Shown here: positions 25,916 through 33,956 of the stretch, in pieces
Position numbering within the stretch: the first letter of the stretch is position 1
How the letters are laid out: each line of letters starts with the position of its first letter
Source of the DNA: an uncultured Phycisphaerales bacterium
GTDB taxonomy: Bacteria; Planctomycetota; Phycisphaerae; Sedimentisphaerales; Anaerobacaceae
Assembly: GCA_937927975.1 (NCBI GenBank)
Contig: CALEZT010000072.1
Span: forward strand, 25,329 to 89,328
Length of the DNA: 64,000 nucleotides
Direction of reading: 5' to 3'
Notes under the pieces: model-generated
The model's input: only the letters and a program-made list of their open reading frames with translations
The model's database searches: none
Told to the model about the DNA's origin: nothing
Made by a program: the position numbers and the translations under genes

Positions 25916-26078
25916 AACCGGAAGCTCGAATATCGAAATCCGAAATCCGAAACAAATTCGAATGACGGAATCTCGAAATCCAAAACGGGACTCTCGTGTT
26001 GCGACAGCGCTTCGGCCGTTTGGATTTCGTACTTTGGATTTGTCTCGGATTTCAATACTTGAGTTTCGAGTTTTCATC
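25916..26078. repeat. Family-1 dispersed repeat (copy 3)
   Basis: CTCGAATATCGAAATCCGAA, continuing ATCCGAAACAAATTCGAATG, on the left and GGATTTGTCTCGGATTTCAA on the right form a long imperfect inverted repeat. The centre contains GTTGCGACAGCG, shared in part with copy 2 (CCGCGACAGCG). It lies between the MBOAT and SGNH genes. Confidence 0.8.
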
Positions 26079-26079
26079 A

Positions 26080-27456
26080 TCAGAACTGCATGTAAATGAA
26101 CGGCTGGCCCTCGGCCGGGATGGTCAGGACCAGGTACGTCAACAACAGGATCATCAGGACGATCCGCACGACGCGGATCTCCAGGATCGACCGCAGCCGC
26201 GATTCGAACAGGTACTGATAGATCCACACCGCCGCGATCAGACCGATCGCCAGCGGCGGGCACTTCGGATCCGAGACGCCCGAGGTGAAGATCCTCGCGA
26301 CGATCGTCCAGGCGTCGCCGATGCTCGCGGCCCGGAAGAAGATCCAGGCGAAGGTCACCAGCGCGAACACGAAGAGCTGTTTGACGAGGGTCGGCAGCTT
26401 GTGCAAATAGAACGGCGTCCGCTCCAGTTCGCGGGTCGCGAAATTGCCCAGGGCGTGGATGGCGCCCCAGAGGACGAAGGTCCACGCGGCCCCATGCCAG
26501 AGACCCGAGAGAACCATCGTGAGAAACAGGTTCCGATACGTGCCGAACTTGCCCTTGCGATTGCCGCCCAGCGGGATATAGACGTAGTCGCGGAACCAGG
26601 ACGACAGACTGATGTGCCACCGCTTCCAGAAGTCGCCCATGCTCACCGCCAGATACGGGTTATTGAAGTTCAGCATCAGGCCGATGCCCATCATGCGGGC
26701 AATGCCGCGAGCCATGTCCGTGTAGCCGCTGAAGTCGAAGTAGATCTGCCAGGCGAAGAGAAACGTCGCAAGCAGCAGGGCAGGGGACTGCTGCTGCTCA
26801 GGGGAGGCGTAGACGCTCGCGACGTAGATCGCCAGGTAGTCGGCCAGTGCTACCTTCTTGAAGTAGCCCACGACGAAGATGGACAGGCCGTCCGTGAAGT
26901 CCTGCAGGGTGACCCGGCCCGCGCCGTGCAGTTGGGGCAACAGGTGGTTGGCCCGCTCGATGGGCCCGGCCAGCAGTCGCGGAAAGAACGACACGAAGGT
27001 CGCGTAGGCCAGGAAGCTCCTCTCCCGTTTCGCGGTGCCGCGGTAGACGTCGATCGTGTAGCCGATGGATTGCAGGAGGAAGAAGGACAGGCCCGCCGGC
27101 AACAGGAGGCTCGGGACGGGAATCTCATACGGCGTGCGCATCGCCGACAGCAGGGCATTGACGTTCTCCGCGAAGAAGCCCGCGTACTTGAAGTAGCCCA
27201 GCACCAGCAGGTTGTTCGCGATGCTCAGGGTCAGCCAGACGCGTTTCCGCGAACCGGCCTCGATCCGCCCGGCGACGAAGTAATCGACGACGGTCGCATA
27301 CGCCAGCGGGATCAGGTACCGCCAATCGAGCCACGCGTAGAACACGTACGAACTGACGAGCAGCCAGGGCAATCGCAGGCGGGTCCCCTTGACGAGCAGA
27401 TAACCGCTGTAGACGACCGCGAAGAAGAAGAGGAACGGCAGGGTTTGAAAGAGCAT
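26080..27456 (-). CDS. MBOAT-family membrane O-acyltransferase (AlgI-like)
   Basis: 458 residues with many hydrophobic helices. It passes acyl groups, commonly acetyl, across the inner membrane to a periplasmic acceptor. The family His is His321 in GLWHGAAWTFVLWGAIHAL. Other AlgI-type text is FPRLLAGPIERANHLLPQL, YFDFSGYTDMARGIARMMG and NFNNPYLAVSMGDFWKRWHISLSSWFRDYVYIPLGG (quoted in parts). It begins 7 bases after the stop of the FGE-HDAC gene and is followed by the SGNH partner. This MBOAT/SGNH pair is the layout known from alginate, peptidoglycan and teichoic acid acylation. Confidence 0.9.
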   Translation of the reverse strand: MLFQTLPFLFFFAVVYSGYLLVKGTRLRLPWLLVSSYVFYAWLDWRYLIPLAYATVVDYFVAGRIEAGSRKRVWLTLSIANNLLVLGYFKYAGFFAENVNALLSAMRTPYEIPVPSLLLPAGLSFFLLQSIGYTIDVYRGTAKRERSFLAYATFVSFFPRLLAGPIERANHLLPQLHGAGRVTLQDFTDGLSIFVVGYFKKVALADYLAIYVASVYASPEQQQSPALLLATFLFAWQIYFDFSGYTDMARGIARMMGIGLMLNFNNPYLAVSMGDFWKRWHISLSSWFRDYVYIPLGGNRKGKFGTYRNLFLTMVLSGLWHGAAWTFVLWGAIHALGNFATRELERTPFYLHKLPTLVKQLFVFALVTFAWIFFRAASIGDAWTIVARIFTSGVSDPKCPPLAIGLIAAVWIYQYLFESRLRSILEIRVVRIVLMILLLTYLVLTIPAEGQPFIYMQF

Positions 27457-27463
27457 TCGATTG

Positions 27464-29299
27464 TCAATCCATCAGGACGCCCAGGTGAGTTTCGACCGAC
27501 GAAGCCAGACCTCGCAGGCCGTAGCCGCCTTCGAGGACCGAGACGAGCCGGCCATGGCAACTGCGTTCGGCGATCCCTTTGACGATCTGGGTGAGCTTGC
27601 CGAAGCAGGCGGTGGTCACTCGCATGCCGCCCAGCGTGTCGTTCTCGTGGGCGTCGAAACCCGCGGAGACGAAGACGAAGTCGGGGCCGAATGCGTCGGC
27701 CGCAGGCGTGAGCTTCTTCTCGAACGCTTCGAGGAAGTCGTCGTCGTCGGAGCCCGCGGGCAGCGGGACGTTGATTGTCGTTCCGACGCCCGGGCCTTTG
27801 CCGGTCTCGGACTCCGTGCCTGTGCCGGGATAGAACGGGTACTGGTGCACGCTGAAGTACAGCACGCTCGGGTCCTCGTAGAACGTCGCCTGCGTGCCGT
27901 TGCCGTGATGAACGTCCCAATCGACGATCAGGACTTTGGCCAGGCCATACTGCCGCTGGACGTACCGGGCTCCGATCGCGACGTTGTTGAAGATGCAAAA
28001 GCCCATCGCCCGGTCGGCCATCGCATGATGGCCCGGCGGACGCACGGCGCAGAAGGCGTTCTCGACCTGGCCTTTCATCACCGCGTCCACCGCGGTCAGC
28101 ACGCCTCCTGCGGCCAGGACCGCGGCCTCGTACGACCGCGTCGAGATGGGGACGTCGCCGGTGTCGAGGTAGTCGTCGCCCTCGGCGCACGCCCTGCGGG
28201 CCCGTTCGATATAGCCGGCCGTGTGCACCGTTTGAATCCACTTCTGGGGCGCCGGTTCGGGCGTCAGCGCGGCCAGCTCGTTGTCGAGACGAACGGCCTT
28301 GAGATGCTCGACGATGGCGGTCAGCCGCCCGGGCGACTCGGGATGTCCCGGCGTGGTCTTGTGCTCTAGGTACAGATCGTGGTAGACGAACGCGGTCTTG
28401 GGTCTGGGATCGGACGGCATGATGGCGCCTCCCTCGCTCGCAGGCGATTCGGTCGGTCCTCTTCTGACGCATCGAAATCCGATCGCGTCGTTGGCCAGGC
28501 ACGTGTCGTCGATGGCTGGGTCGCCGGCGCGGTAGGCGGATTTGCAGGAAGTGGCGTTGGAGTTCCACGCGCCGCCGCGGATGACCCGCTCCTGACCCTG
28601 GGCGGGCCCTCTGGGGTTTTCGGAGGGGCTCTGGGCGTAGTAGTTCGGATCGTAGCGGTCGTTGCACCACTCGGCGACGTTGCCGTGCATGTCGTAGAGG
28701 CCCCAGGGATTGGGCTGCTTGCGGCCCACGGGATGCGTGGTCCCGCCGGAGGTGTCGGACCACCAGGCGTAGACGCCGAGTTTGGCGGTGCGGTCGCCGA
28801 AGCTGTACTTGGTGTCGGTCCCGGCCCGGCAGGCATATTCCCACTCGGCCTCCGTGGGCAGGCGGTAGCCGGTGGCGTCGAAGTTGCACTCCCACGTCTC
28901 CTCGTCGTAGCAGGGCTCAAAACCTTCCGCCAGCGACCGCTCATTGCAGTACAGGGTCGCGTCGGTCCAGTTGATTTGCTCCAAGGGCCGGTCGTCGCTT
29001 TTGAAATGCGAGGGGTCGGAGATCCTGTGCTTCTTGAACTCCGCCTGCACGACCTCGTAGCGGTCGATGAAGAACGCGTCCAGCTTCACGCGGTGCGCGG
29101 GCCTCTCGTCGGGCCCGCCTTCGTCGTCGCCCATGGTGAACGTGCCGGCGGGGATCAGCACCATCTCGACGCCTGTCTTGGTGATGATGCTCATGGGCGC
29201 TTGCGAGGACGGTTCTCCTTCCTGTCGCTTGCAGCCGGCCAGGACTGCCAGCATCGCCAGACTCGCCAGAATTCCCGCTCTCGCACGTGAAGGCGTCAT
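27464..29299 (-). CDS. In-frame fusion: FGE/SUMF1-type lipoprotein domain plus histone-deacetylase-family domain
   Basis: 611 residues read without a stop. The N-terminal lipoprotein signal ends LAVLAGC (Cys23). Residues about 45-285 are an FGE-sulfatase fold: VLIPAGTFTMG, YRLPTEAEWEYACRAG, NPWGLYDMHGNVAEWC, VIRGGAWNSNATSCKSAYR, IGFRCVRR. Of the two active-site Cys of true FGE only the second has a counterpart, so formylglycine formation is unlikely. Residues 294-611 are a class II HDAC/acetoin-utilisation-type deacetylase: RPPGHHAM, DWDVHHGNGTQ, SAGFDAHENDTLGG, EGGYG. The HDAC part has its own ATG at 28420 with GGAGG 7 bases upstream, so it may also be made alone (318 residues) and stay in the cytoplasm. 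A signal peptide would export the fusion. Confidence 0.8.
   Translation of the reverse strand: MTPSRARAGILASLAMLAVLAGCKRQEGEPSSQAPMSIITKTGVEMVLIPAGTFTMGDDEGGPDERPAHRVKLDAFFIDRYEVVQAEFKKHRISDPSHFKSDDRPLEQINWTDATLYCNERSLAEGFEPCYDEETWECNFDATGYRLPTEAEWEYACRAGTDTKYSFGDRTAKLGVYAWWSDTSGGTTHPVGRKQPNPWGLYDMHGNVAEWCNDRYDPNYYAQSPSENPRGPAQGQERVIRGGAWNSNATSCKSAYRAGDPAIDDTCLANDAIGFRCVRRGPTESPASEGGAIMPSDPRPKTAFVYHDLYLEHKTTPGHPESPGRLTAIVEHLKAVRLDNELAALTPEPAPQKWIQTVHTAGYIERARRACAEGDDYLDTGDVPISTRSYEAAVLAAGGVLTAVDAVMKGQVENAFCAVRPPGHHAMADRAMGFCIFNNVAIGARYVQRQYGLAKVLIVDWDVHHGNGTQATFYEDPSVLYFSVHQYPFYPGTGTESETGKGPGVGTTINVPLPAGSDDDDFLEAFEKKLTPAADAFGPDFVFVSAGFDAHENDTLGGMRVTTACFGKLTQIVKGIAERSCHGRLVSVLEGGYGLRGLASSVETHLGVLMD
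28420..28432 (-). promoter_or_regulatory. Internal ribosome-binding site and start for the HDAC part
   Basis: On the minus strand GGAGG (28432-28428), 7 bases and then ATG (28420-28418) occur within the long open frame, exactly at the junction of the two domains. Such a site inside one gene suggests two originally separate genes. Confidence 0.6.
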
Positions 29300-29527
29300 T
29301 CTCACCAATCCCTTTCTTGCAGGCCGTGCAGTGCGCGGACCTTTTTGCGACAACCCTCTGAACACGCCGGAATTATACGCCCGCTTAGGCGGAGGCTCAA
29401 CCGGAATCGATCGGCTCGGCGCCACTGCGCGGCGGCAGCCAACTTTTGAAGGCTCAAGAATTTATATTTACAAATTAAACTGGTAAGTTAAAATAGCGTA
29501 TAGAAATCAGAGCACAGGAGTCCCGGC

Positions 29528-30226
29528 ATGAAACGAAAACCGAGAAAGGACGCGCAAGAGACCCGCCAGCGGCTGCTGGCGTCCGCGGCGGAAGTGTTCG
29601 CCCAGAAGGGATTCTGGGAGGCGACGCATGCGGAGATTTGCGAGAAGGCCGGCGCCAACACTGCCGCCGTGAACTACCACTTCACGAGCAAGGAGAACCT
29701 GTACGTCGAAGCGTGGCGAAACGCCTTCGAGCGGTCGGTGCAGGCGCATCCGCCGGACGGGGGGGTGCCCGCCGGCGCGCCGCCCGAGGAGAGGCTCGCC
29801 GGCAAGATCCTGTCGCTGATGCGCCGCATGGGCGATCCGACCAATTTCGAGGTCGAGATCGTACATAAGGAGATGGCCAACCCGACGGGCCTGCTCGCGG
29901 AGGCCATGCACCGGGCGATCGACCCGCTGCGGATGGACATGCGGGCCCTCGTTTGTGAGTTGCTGGGCGACGGAGCGAGCGAGCAGAGTCTGGTTCTCTG
30001 CGAGATGAGTTTGATGGGTCTTTGTTTCGGCCCGATCGGCCACATCCGAGGGTGCAAGCCCCCCGGCGCGCCGCATCGCAACGATCCGCCGTTCAAGTTC
30101 AGCGTGGAGGAATTGGCCGAGCATGTCACGCAGTTCATCCTGGCGGGAATTGGCAGCATGCGAGAGCGGGCGACCCAGGCCGGCGGAAAACAACGACGAA
30201 ACCCAAGAGCTTCGAAACGGGAGTGA
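29528..30226 (+). CDS. TetR-family regulator with CerR-type C-terminal domain
   Basis: 232 residues. ATG 29528 has AGGAG about 7 bases upstream. The HTH is ETRQRLLASAAEVFAQKGF followed by ATHAEICEKAGANTAAVNYHFTSKENLY (in parts). The C-terminal helices contain EIVHKEMANPTGLLAEAMH and CEMSLMGLCFGP, as in CerR/DUF1956 regulators. It stands 3 bases before the efflux channel gene and heads the MacAB-type operon, so it likely represses that operon. The AT-rich stretch before it (29460-29510) should hold the promoter and operator, including the imperfect repeat TTAAACTGGTAAGTTAA. Confidence 0.88.
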   Translation: MKRKPRKDAQETRQRLLASAAEVFAQKGFWEATHAEICEKAGANTAAVNYHFTSKENLYVEAWRNAFERSVQAHPPDGGVPAGAPPEERLAGKILSLMRRMGDPTNFEVEIVHKEMANPTGLLAEAMHRAIDPLRMDMRALVCELLGDGASEQSLVLCEMSLMGLCFGPIGHIRGCKPPGAPHRNDPPFKFSVEELAEHVTQFILAGIGSMRERATQAGGKQRRNPRASKRE

Positions 30227-30229
30227 TTC

Positions 30230-31897
30230 ATGAGTGCTTTGTGGGAGAAGCTGTTCAGTGGAAAACGCGCAAGACGCGGCAGGCAGCCGGATTCGACTTC
30301 GGGTGGCAGCGACACGCGACAGCTTGTCGATGGTCTTTCTGCGACACGAGGTCTGCCATCGACAAACTCCGAGGACTCCGCTTGTCGCTGCCGCCCGGAG
30401 AGCGCTCCACACGCTGCGAGGGCCTTCGGATGGAGTGTGTGGCCGTGCCTGGCAATTGGAGTCGCTGCGCTGGCGGGGTGCCGCGTGGGGCCGGAGTACG
30501 TCCGACCGGATGCGCCCGTGCCGGAAGTCTGGAGCAGCGAACTGGTGCGAGGTTTGACGGCCGAGGAGACGGACCCGTGCGTTCTGGCCTCGTGGTGGAC
30601 GACGCTCGACGATCCGGCGTTGTCTCGCATGATCGAACAGGCGGTCGAGGGCAACCTGGACATCGCCACAGCCCGGTCGCGGGTCCGCCAGGCGCGGGCC
30701 CAGCGCCAGATCGCGCAGGGAGGTCTGCTTCCTGCGTTCAACACAGGGGCCTCCGCCACGTCGAGCCGGGCGGATCGGCGAAATGGATTCGACACCAGCG
30801 GCCAGGTGTACTCCGCGAGTCTCGACGCCGGCTGGGAACTGGATCTGTTCGGCGGGGTCCACCGGTCGGTGGAAGCGGCCACCGCCAACCTGGAGTCCGT
30901 CGAGGCGAGTCTTCACGATATCCTCATCTCGCTACTGGCGGAGACGGCCCTGAACTACGTGGACGTGCGGACCTATCAGTCGCGGATCGCAGCGGCCGAG
31001 GCGAGTCTCAAGGCCCAGGAGGACACCTATCAACTGGTCCTGTGGCGGGTGGAGGCAGGGCTCGGCGACGAACTGGCGGCGCAACAGGCGCGGTACAACC
31101 TGGAGAATACACGGTCGCAGATCCCCAACCTCCGCACGGGTCTGCAGCAGGCGAAGAACCGCCTCGCAGTGCTTCTGGGCAGGACGCCGGGGGCTCTGGA
31201 TGAGGAATTGGAGCAGACCGAGCCGGTGCCGGTTCCGTCGGCCCGGATCGCGGTGGGCGTGCCTGCGGACGTGGTGCGTCGCCGGCCGGACGTGCGCCAG
31301 GCCGAACGGGAGCTGGCGGCGCAGACCGCACGGGTCGGCGCGGCGGTGTCCGATCTGTATCCGCAGTTGAGACTCAACGGCTCCGTCGGGATCGAGACGC
31401 TGTCGTTCCGCGAGCCTGCTTCTTCGCGGACCTGGACCGCCAGCGGCGGCCCTCGGCTCTCCTGGGCGATCTTCGATCCGACGGTCCGCCCGAACATCGA
31501 GGTGCAGTCGGCGCTGCAGGAGCAGGCTCTGATCCAGTACAGGGCCGTGGTCCTCAGTTCGCTGGAAGAGGTCGAGAACGCAATGATCGCCTACGTGCAA
31601 GAGCAGCAAAGACGCGAGAATCTGCGGGAAGCCACCGAGGCAGCCCAGGCGGCCGCGGAGTTGGCGCAATTCCAGTATCAGGCGGGTCTGCGGGACTTCA
31701 GCGACGTCCTGGACGCGGAGCGGTCGCTCCTGTCGTTTCAGGACCAGTTGCGTCAGAGCGATGGGGTTGTGACCGCCAACGTGATCCGTCTCTACAAGGC
31801 CCTCGGCGGCGGCTGGACCTCAATGGCGGAAAAAGGGGACATTCTACTTTTTTCGCTTTCGGCCCCCCCGACGGACGACTCTCTGGGGAAAAAGTAG
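30230..31897 (+). CDS. NodT/OprM-type outer-membrane efflux lipoprotein with repeat-derived ends
   Basis: 555 residues. The lipobox LAGC (Cys84) is preceded by a hydrophobic stretch VWPCLAIGVAALAGC. The mature part starts RVGPEYVRPDAPVPEVW, the standard opening of this family, and includes LDAGWELDLFGG and ADVVRRRPDVRQAERELAAQ. The 65 residues before the signal are abnormal: bases 30300-30397, coding for about residues 24-56, are a nested inverted repeat. The last 22 residues (from base 31828) are coded by a second, perfect inverted repeat, and the TAG stop (31895-31897) lies in its right arm. Other in-frame starts nearer the signal (a GTG in the FGWSVW stretch) lack a clear ribosome site. 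It is the channel for the MacAB-like pump downstream. Confidence 0.85.
   Translation: MSALWEKLFSGKRARRGRQPDSTSGGSDTRQLVDGLSATRGLPSTNSEDSACRCRPESAPHAARAFGWSVWPCLAIGVAALAGCRVGPEYVRPDAPVPEVWSSELVRGLTAEETDPCVLASWWTTLDDPALSRMIEQAVEGNLDIATARSRVRQARAQRQIAQGGLLPAFNTGASATSSRADRRNGFDTSGQVYSASLDAGWELDLFGGVHRSVEAATANLESVEASLHDILISLLAETALNYVDVRTYQSRIAAAEASLKAQEDTYQLVLWRVEAGLGDELAAQQARYNLENTRSQIPNLRTGLQQAKNRLAVLLGRTPGALDEELEQTEPVPVPSARIAVGVPADVVRRRPDVRQAERELAAQTARVGAAVSDLYPQLRLNGSVGIETLSFREPASSRTWTASGGPRLSWAIFDPTVRPNIEVQSALQEQALIQYRAVVLSSLEEVENAMIAYVQEQQRRENLREATEAAQAAAELAQFQYQAGLRDFSDVLDAERSLLSFQDQLRQSDGVVTANVIRLYKALGGGWTSMAEKGDILLFSLSAPPTDDSLGKK
30300..30397. repeat. Nested inverted repeat inside the 5-prime end of the efflux channel gene
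   Basis: Outer arms CGGGTGGCAGCGAC (30300-30313) and GTCGCTGCCGCCCG (30384-30397) pair with one mismatch. Inner arms TTGTCGATGG (30324-30333) and CCATCGACAA (30356-30365) pair perfectly. It looks like a REP-type mobile palindrome that kept the frame open. Confidence 0.7.
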
Positions 31898-31913
31898 AAT
31901 GTCCCCTTTTTCC
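31828..31913. repeat. REP-type palindrome with perfect 25-bp arms at the 3-prime end of the channel gene
   Basis: Bases 31828-31852 and 31889-31913 are exact reverse complements. They contain GGGGACATTCTACTTTTT and its mirror AAAAAGTAGAATGTCCCC. This word is familiar as a dispersed palindrome, often linked with REP-associated tyrosine transposases. No such transposase gene is in the window. Confidence 0.85.
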
Positions 31914-31944
31914 GTGTTTCCGGGTTTAGGATATGGAGAAATCG

Positions 31945-33231
31945 ATGAGTGCGAAATCACAGAACGAGTCGGATATTGCCAAGACCCTGGGCGTTGCTCC
32001 CGGTTCGGGCCGGGGCCGGCGTCTGAAACGCTGGTTGCTCCTGATCCTGGTGGTCGTGGCCATCGTGGTTGCGTTGTCCTTTCGGAAGAGTTCGGGCAGG
32101 TCCAACGTGGTGCAGTACAGGACCGAGGAGGCCAAGCTGGGCAATCTCGTCGTGTTCGTCACCGCCACCGGCACGCTGGAACCGACCAATCAGGTCGAAG
32201 TGGGCAGTGAGATCTCCGGCATCGTCCGTGCGGTGGAGGCCGACTACAACGACAAGGTCAAGGTGGGCGAGGTCCTGGCGCGGATCGACACCTCGAAACT
32301 CGATGCCCAACAGACACAGTTGAAGGCGGCCCTGGAGGCGGCCCAGGCCAGGGTCCTGCAAGCCAGGGCCACCCTCAACGAGACGCAGACCAAACTGGCG
32401 CAGCTTCAGCGGGTGCGCGAGCTCAGCGGGGGCAAGGTGCCTTCGCAGAGCGAATTCGACGCAGCCCAGGCCGCGTTCGAGCGGGCCAAGGCCGACGAGG
32501 CCAGCGCCGCGGCGTCGGTGGCGCAGGCCCAGGCGACCCTCAAGGCCACGCAGACGGACATCGCCAAGGCGGTGATCGTCTCGCCCATCGACGGCATCGT
32601 GCTGACTCGCAGCATCGAGCCCGGGCAGACCGTGGCCGCGGCGTTCCAGGCGCCGGTGCTTTTCACGCTGGCGGAGGATCTGACCCAGATGGAGCTGCAC
32701 GTGCACGTGGACGAGGCGGACATCGGCCAGGTGAAGGAAGGCCAGGACGCGGAGTTCACGGTGTCCGCTTATCTCGATCGACCGTTCCAGGCCAGGATTG
32801 TGCAGACCCGCTTCGGTTCGCAGACCGTCGACGGCGTCGTCACCTACGAGACGGTGCTGAAGGTGGACAACAGCGACCTGTCGCTGCGTCCCGGGATGAC
32901 CGCGACGGCCGACATTATGGTCAAGAAGGTCGAGAATGCGTTGCTTGTGCCGAATGGGGCTCTGCGGTTCTCGCCGCCGGCGCAGCGGCAGCAGGCATCC
33001 CGCGGCCTGGTGGGCATGATGCTGCCGGGTCCCGGTCGCTTCAACAGGCCGCAGGAGCCGGTCGTGGACACCACCAAGAGGCAGCAGACCGTCTGGGTCC
33101 TGAAGGACGGCCAGCCGGTCGCGGTCCCGGTGACCATCGGCGCCACGGACGGCATCAAGACCGAGATCGCATCCGGCGACATCCACCCGGGCATGCCGGT
33201 GATTACCGATACGATGGGGATGGGGAGGTAG
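31945..33231 (+). CDS. MacA/HlyD-type efflux adaptor
   Basis: 428 residues from ATG 31945, which has GGAG 6 bases upstream. ATG 31933 is also in frame. It has a membrane anchor LLLILVVVAIVVALSF after a basic RGRRLKRW. The lipoyl halves are VTATGTLEPTNQVEVGSEISG and AVIVSPIDGIVLTRSIEPGQTV, the coiled coil lies between about residues 95 and 200, and the beta-barrel follows with VDEADIGQVKEGQDAEFTV. A C-terminal part has LKDGQPVAVPVTIGATDG. This is the MacA plan, pairing with the ABC genes directly downstream (3 bases). Confidence 0.92.
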   Translation: MSAKSQNESDIAKTLGVAPGSGRGRRLKRWLLLILVVVAIVVALSFRKSSGRSNVVQYRTEEAKLGNLVVFVTATGTLEPTNQVEVGSEISGIVRAVEADYNDKVKVGEVLARIDTSKLDAQQTQLKAALEAAQARVLQARATLNETQTKLAQLQRVRELSGGKVPSQSEFDAAQAAFERAKADEASAAASVAQAQATLKATQTDIAKAVIVSPIDGIVLTRSIEPGQTVAAAFQAPVLFTLAEDLTQMELHVHVDEADIGQVKEGQDAEFTVSAYLDRPFQARIVQTRFGSQTVDGVVTYETVLKVDNSDLSLRPGMTATADIMVKKVENALLVPNGALRFSPPAQRQQASRGLVGMMLPGPGRFNRPQEPVVDTTKRQQTVWVLKDGQPVAVPVTIGATDGIKTEIASGDIHPGMPVITDTMGMGR

Positions 33232-33233
33232 GT

Positions 33234-33956
33234 ATGATCGCCTCTACGCAAGAGAACCTGGCGCCTCTGATTGAATTGCAGAGCGTGACCAAGGTTTACG
33301 GGACGGGACAGGCCGCGATGCAGGCCTTGGCCGGGATCGACCTGCGGATCGACGAGGGCGACTTCATTGCGATCATGGGGCACAGCGGGTCGGGCAAGTC
33401 CACTTGCCTGAACATCCTCGGGTGCCTGGATTCGCCCACGTCGGGGTCGTATCTCTTTCGCGGCGTCGAGGTTTCGCAGTTGACGCGCGACCAGCGGGCC
33501 AGACTGCGGCGATACTACCTGGGCTTCGTGTTCCAGGGCTACAACCTCTTGAAGCGGACCTCGGCAATCGAGAACGTGGAATTGCCGCTGATCTATCGCG
33601 GCGTGCCCATGCGGGAGCGACACCGGATCGCCCGCAAGGTGCTGGCCTCCGTGGGCCTGGAGGGCTGGGAATCGCACAACCCCAACGAGCTGTCCGGCGG
33701 CCAGCAGCAGCGCGTGGCGATCGCGCGGGCCATCGTCACGGGACCCTCGGTCCTCATGGCCGATGAGCCCACCGGGAACCTGGACACCGCGCGCAGCGAA
33801 GAGATCATGAACCTGCTCTGTGAGCTCAATCGCGAGCAGGGGATCACGATCGTCATGGTCACGCACGAGGCGGACATGGCCGCGTACGCCAAACGCATCG
33901 TCCACTTCAAGGACGGCAAAATCGAATCCGACGAACAGAACGGAAAGGCGCACTGA
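33234..33956 (+). CDS. MacB-type ABC transporter ATPase
   Basis: 240 residues. Walker A GHSGSGKST (residues 49-57), Q-loop FVFQGYNLL, signature LSGGQQQRVAIARA, Walker B VLMADEPTGNLD and switch VTHEAD are all present. This is the LolD/MacB/FtsE subgroup. GGGGAGG lies upstream of ATG 33234. The TGA overlaps the ATG of the permease gene, so the two are translationally coupled. It powers the tripartite pump with the adaptor and channel encoded before it. Confidence 0.95.
   Translation: MIASTQENLAPLIELQSVTKVYGTGQAAMQALAGIDLRIDEGDFIAIMGHSGSGKSTCLNILGCLDSPTSGSYLFRGVEVSQLTRDQRARLRRYYLGFVFQGYNLLKRTSAIENVELPLIYRGVPMRERHRIARKVLASVGLEGWESHNPNELSGGQQQRVAIARAIVTGPSVLMADEPTGNLDTARSEEIMNLLCELNREQGITIVMVTHEADMAAYAKRIVHFKDGKIESDEQNGKAH

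Noticed and set aside
27312..28895. Frame overlapping the FGE-HDAC and MBOAT genes
   Set aside because: Arg-rich shadow of the true frame. The domain motifs lie in the other frame.
28420..29299. Calling the FGE domain a true formylglycine-generating enzyme
   Set aside because: Only one of the two catalytic Cys positions is present and no sulfatase is encoded in the window.
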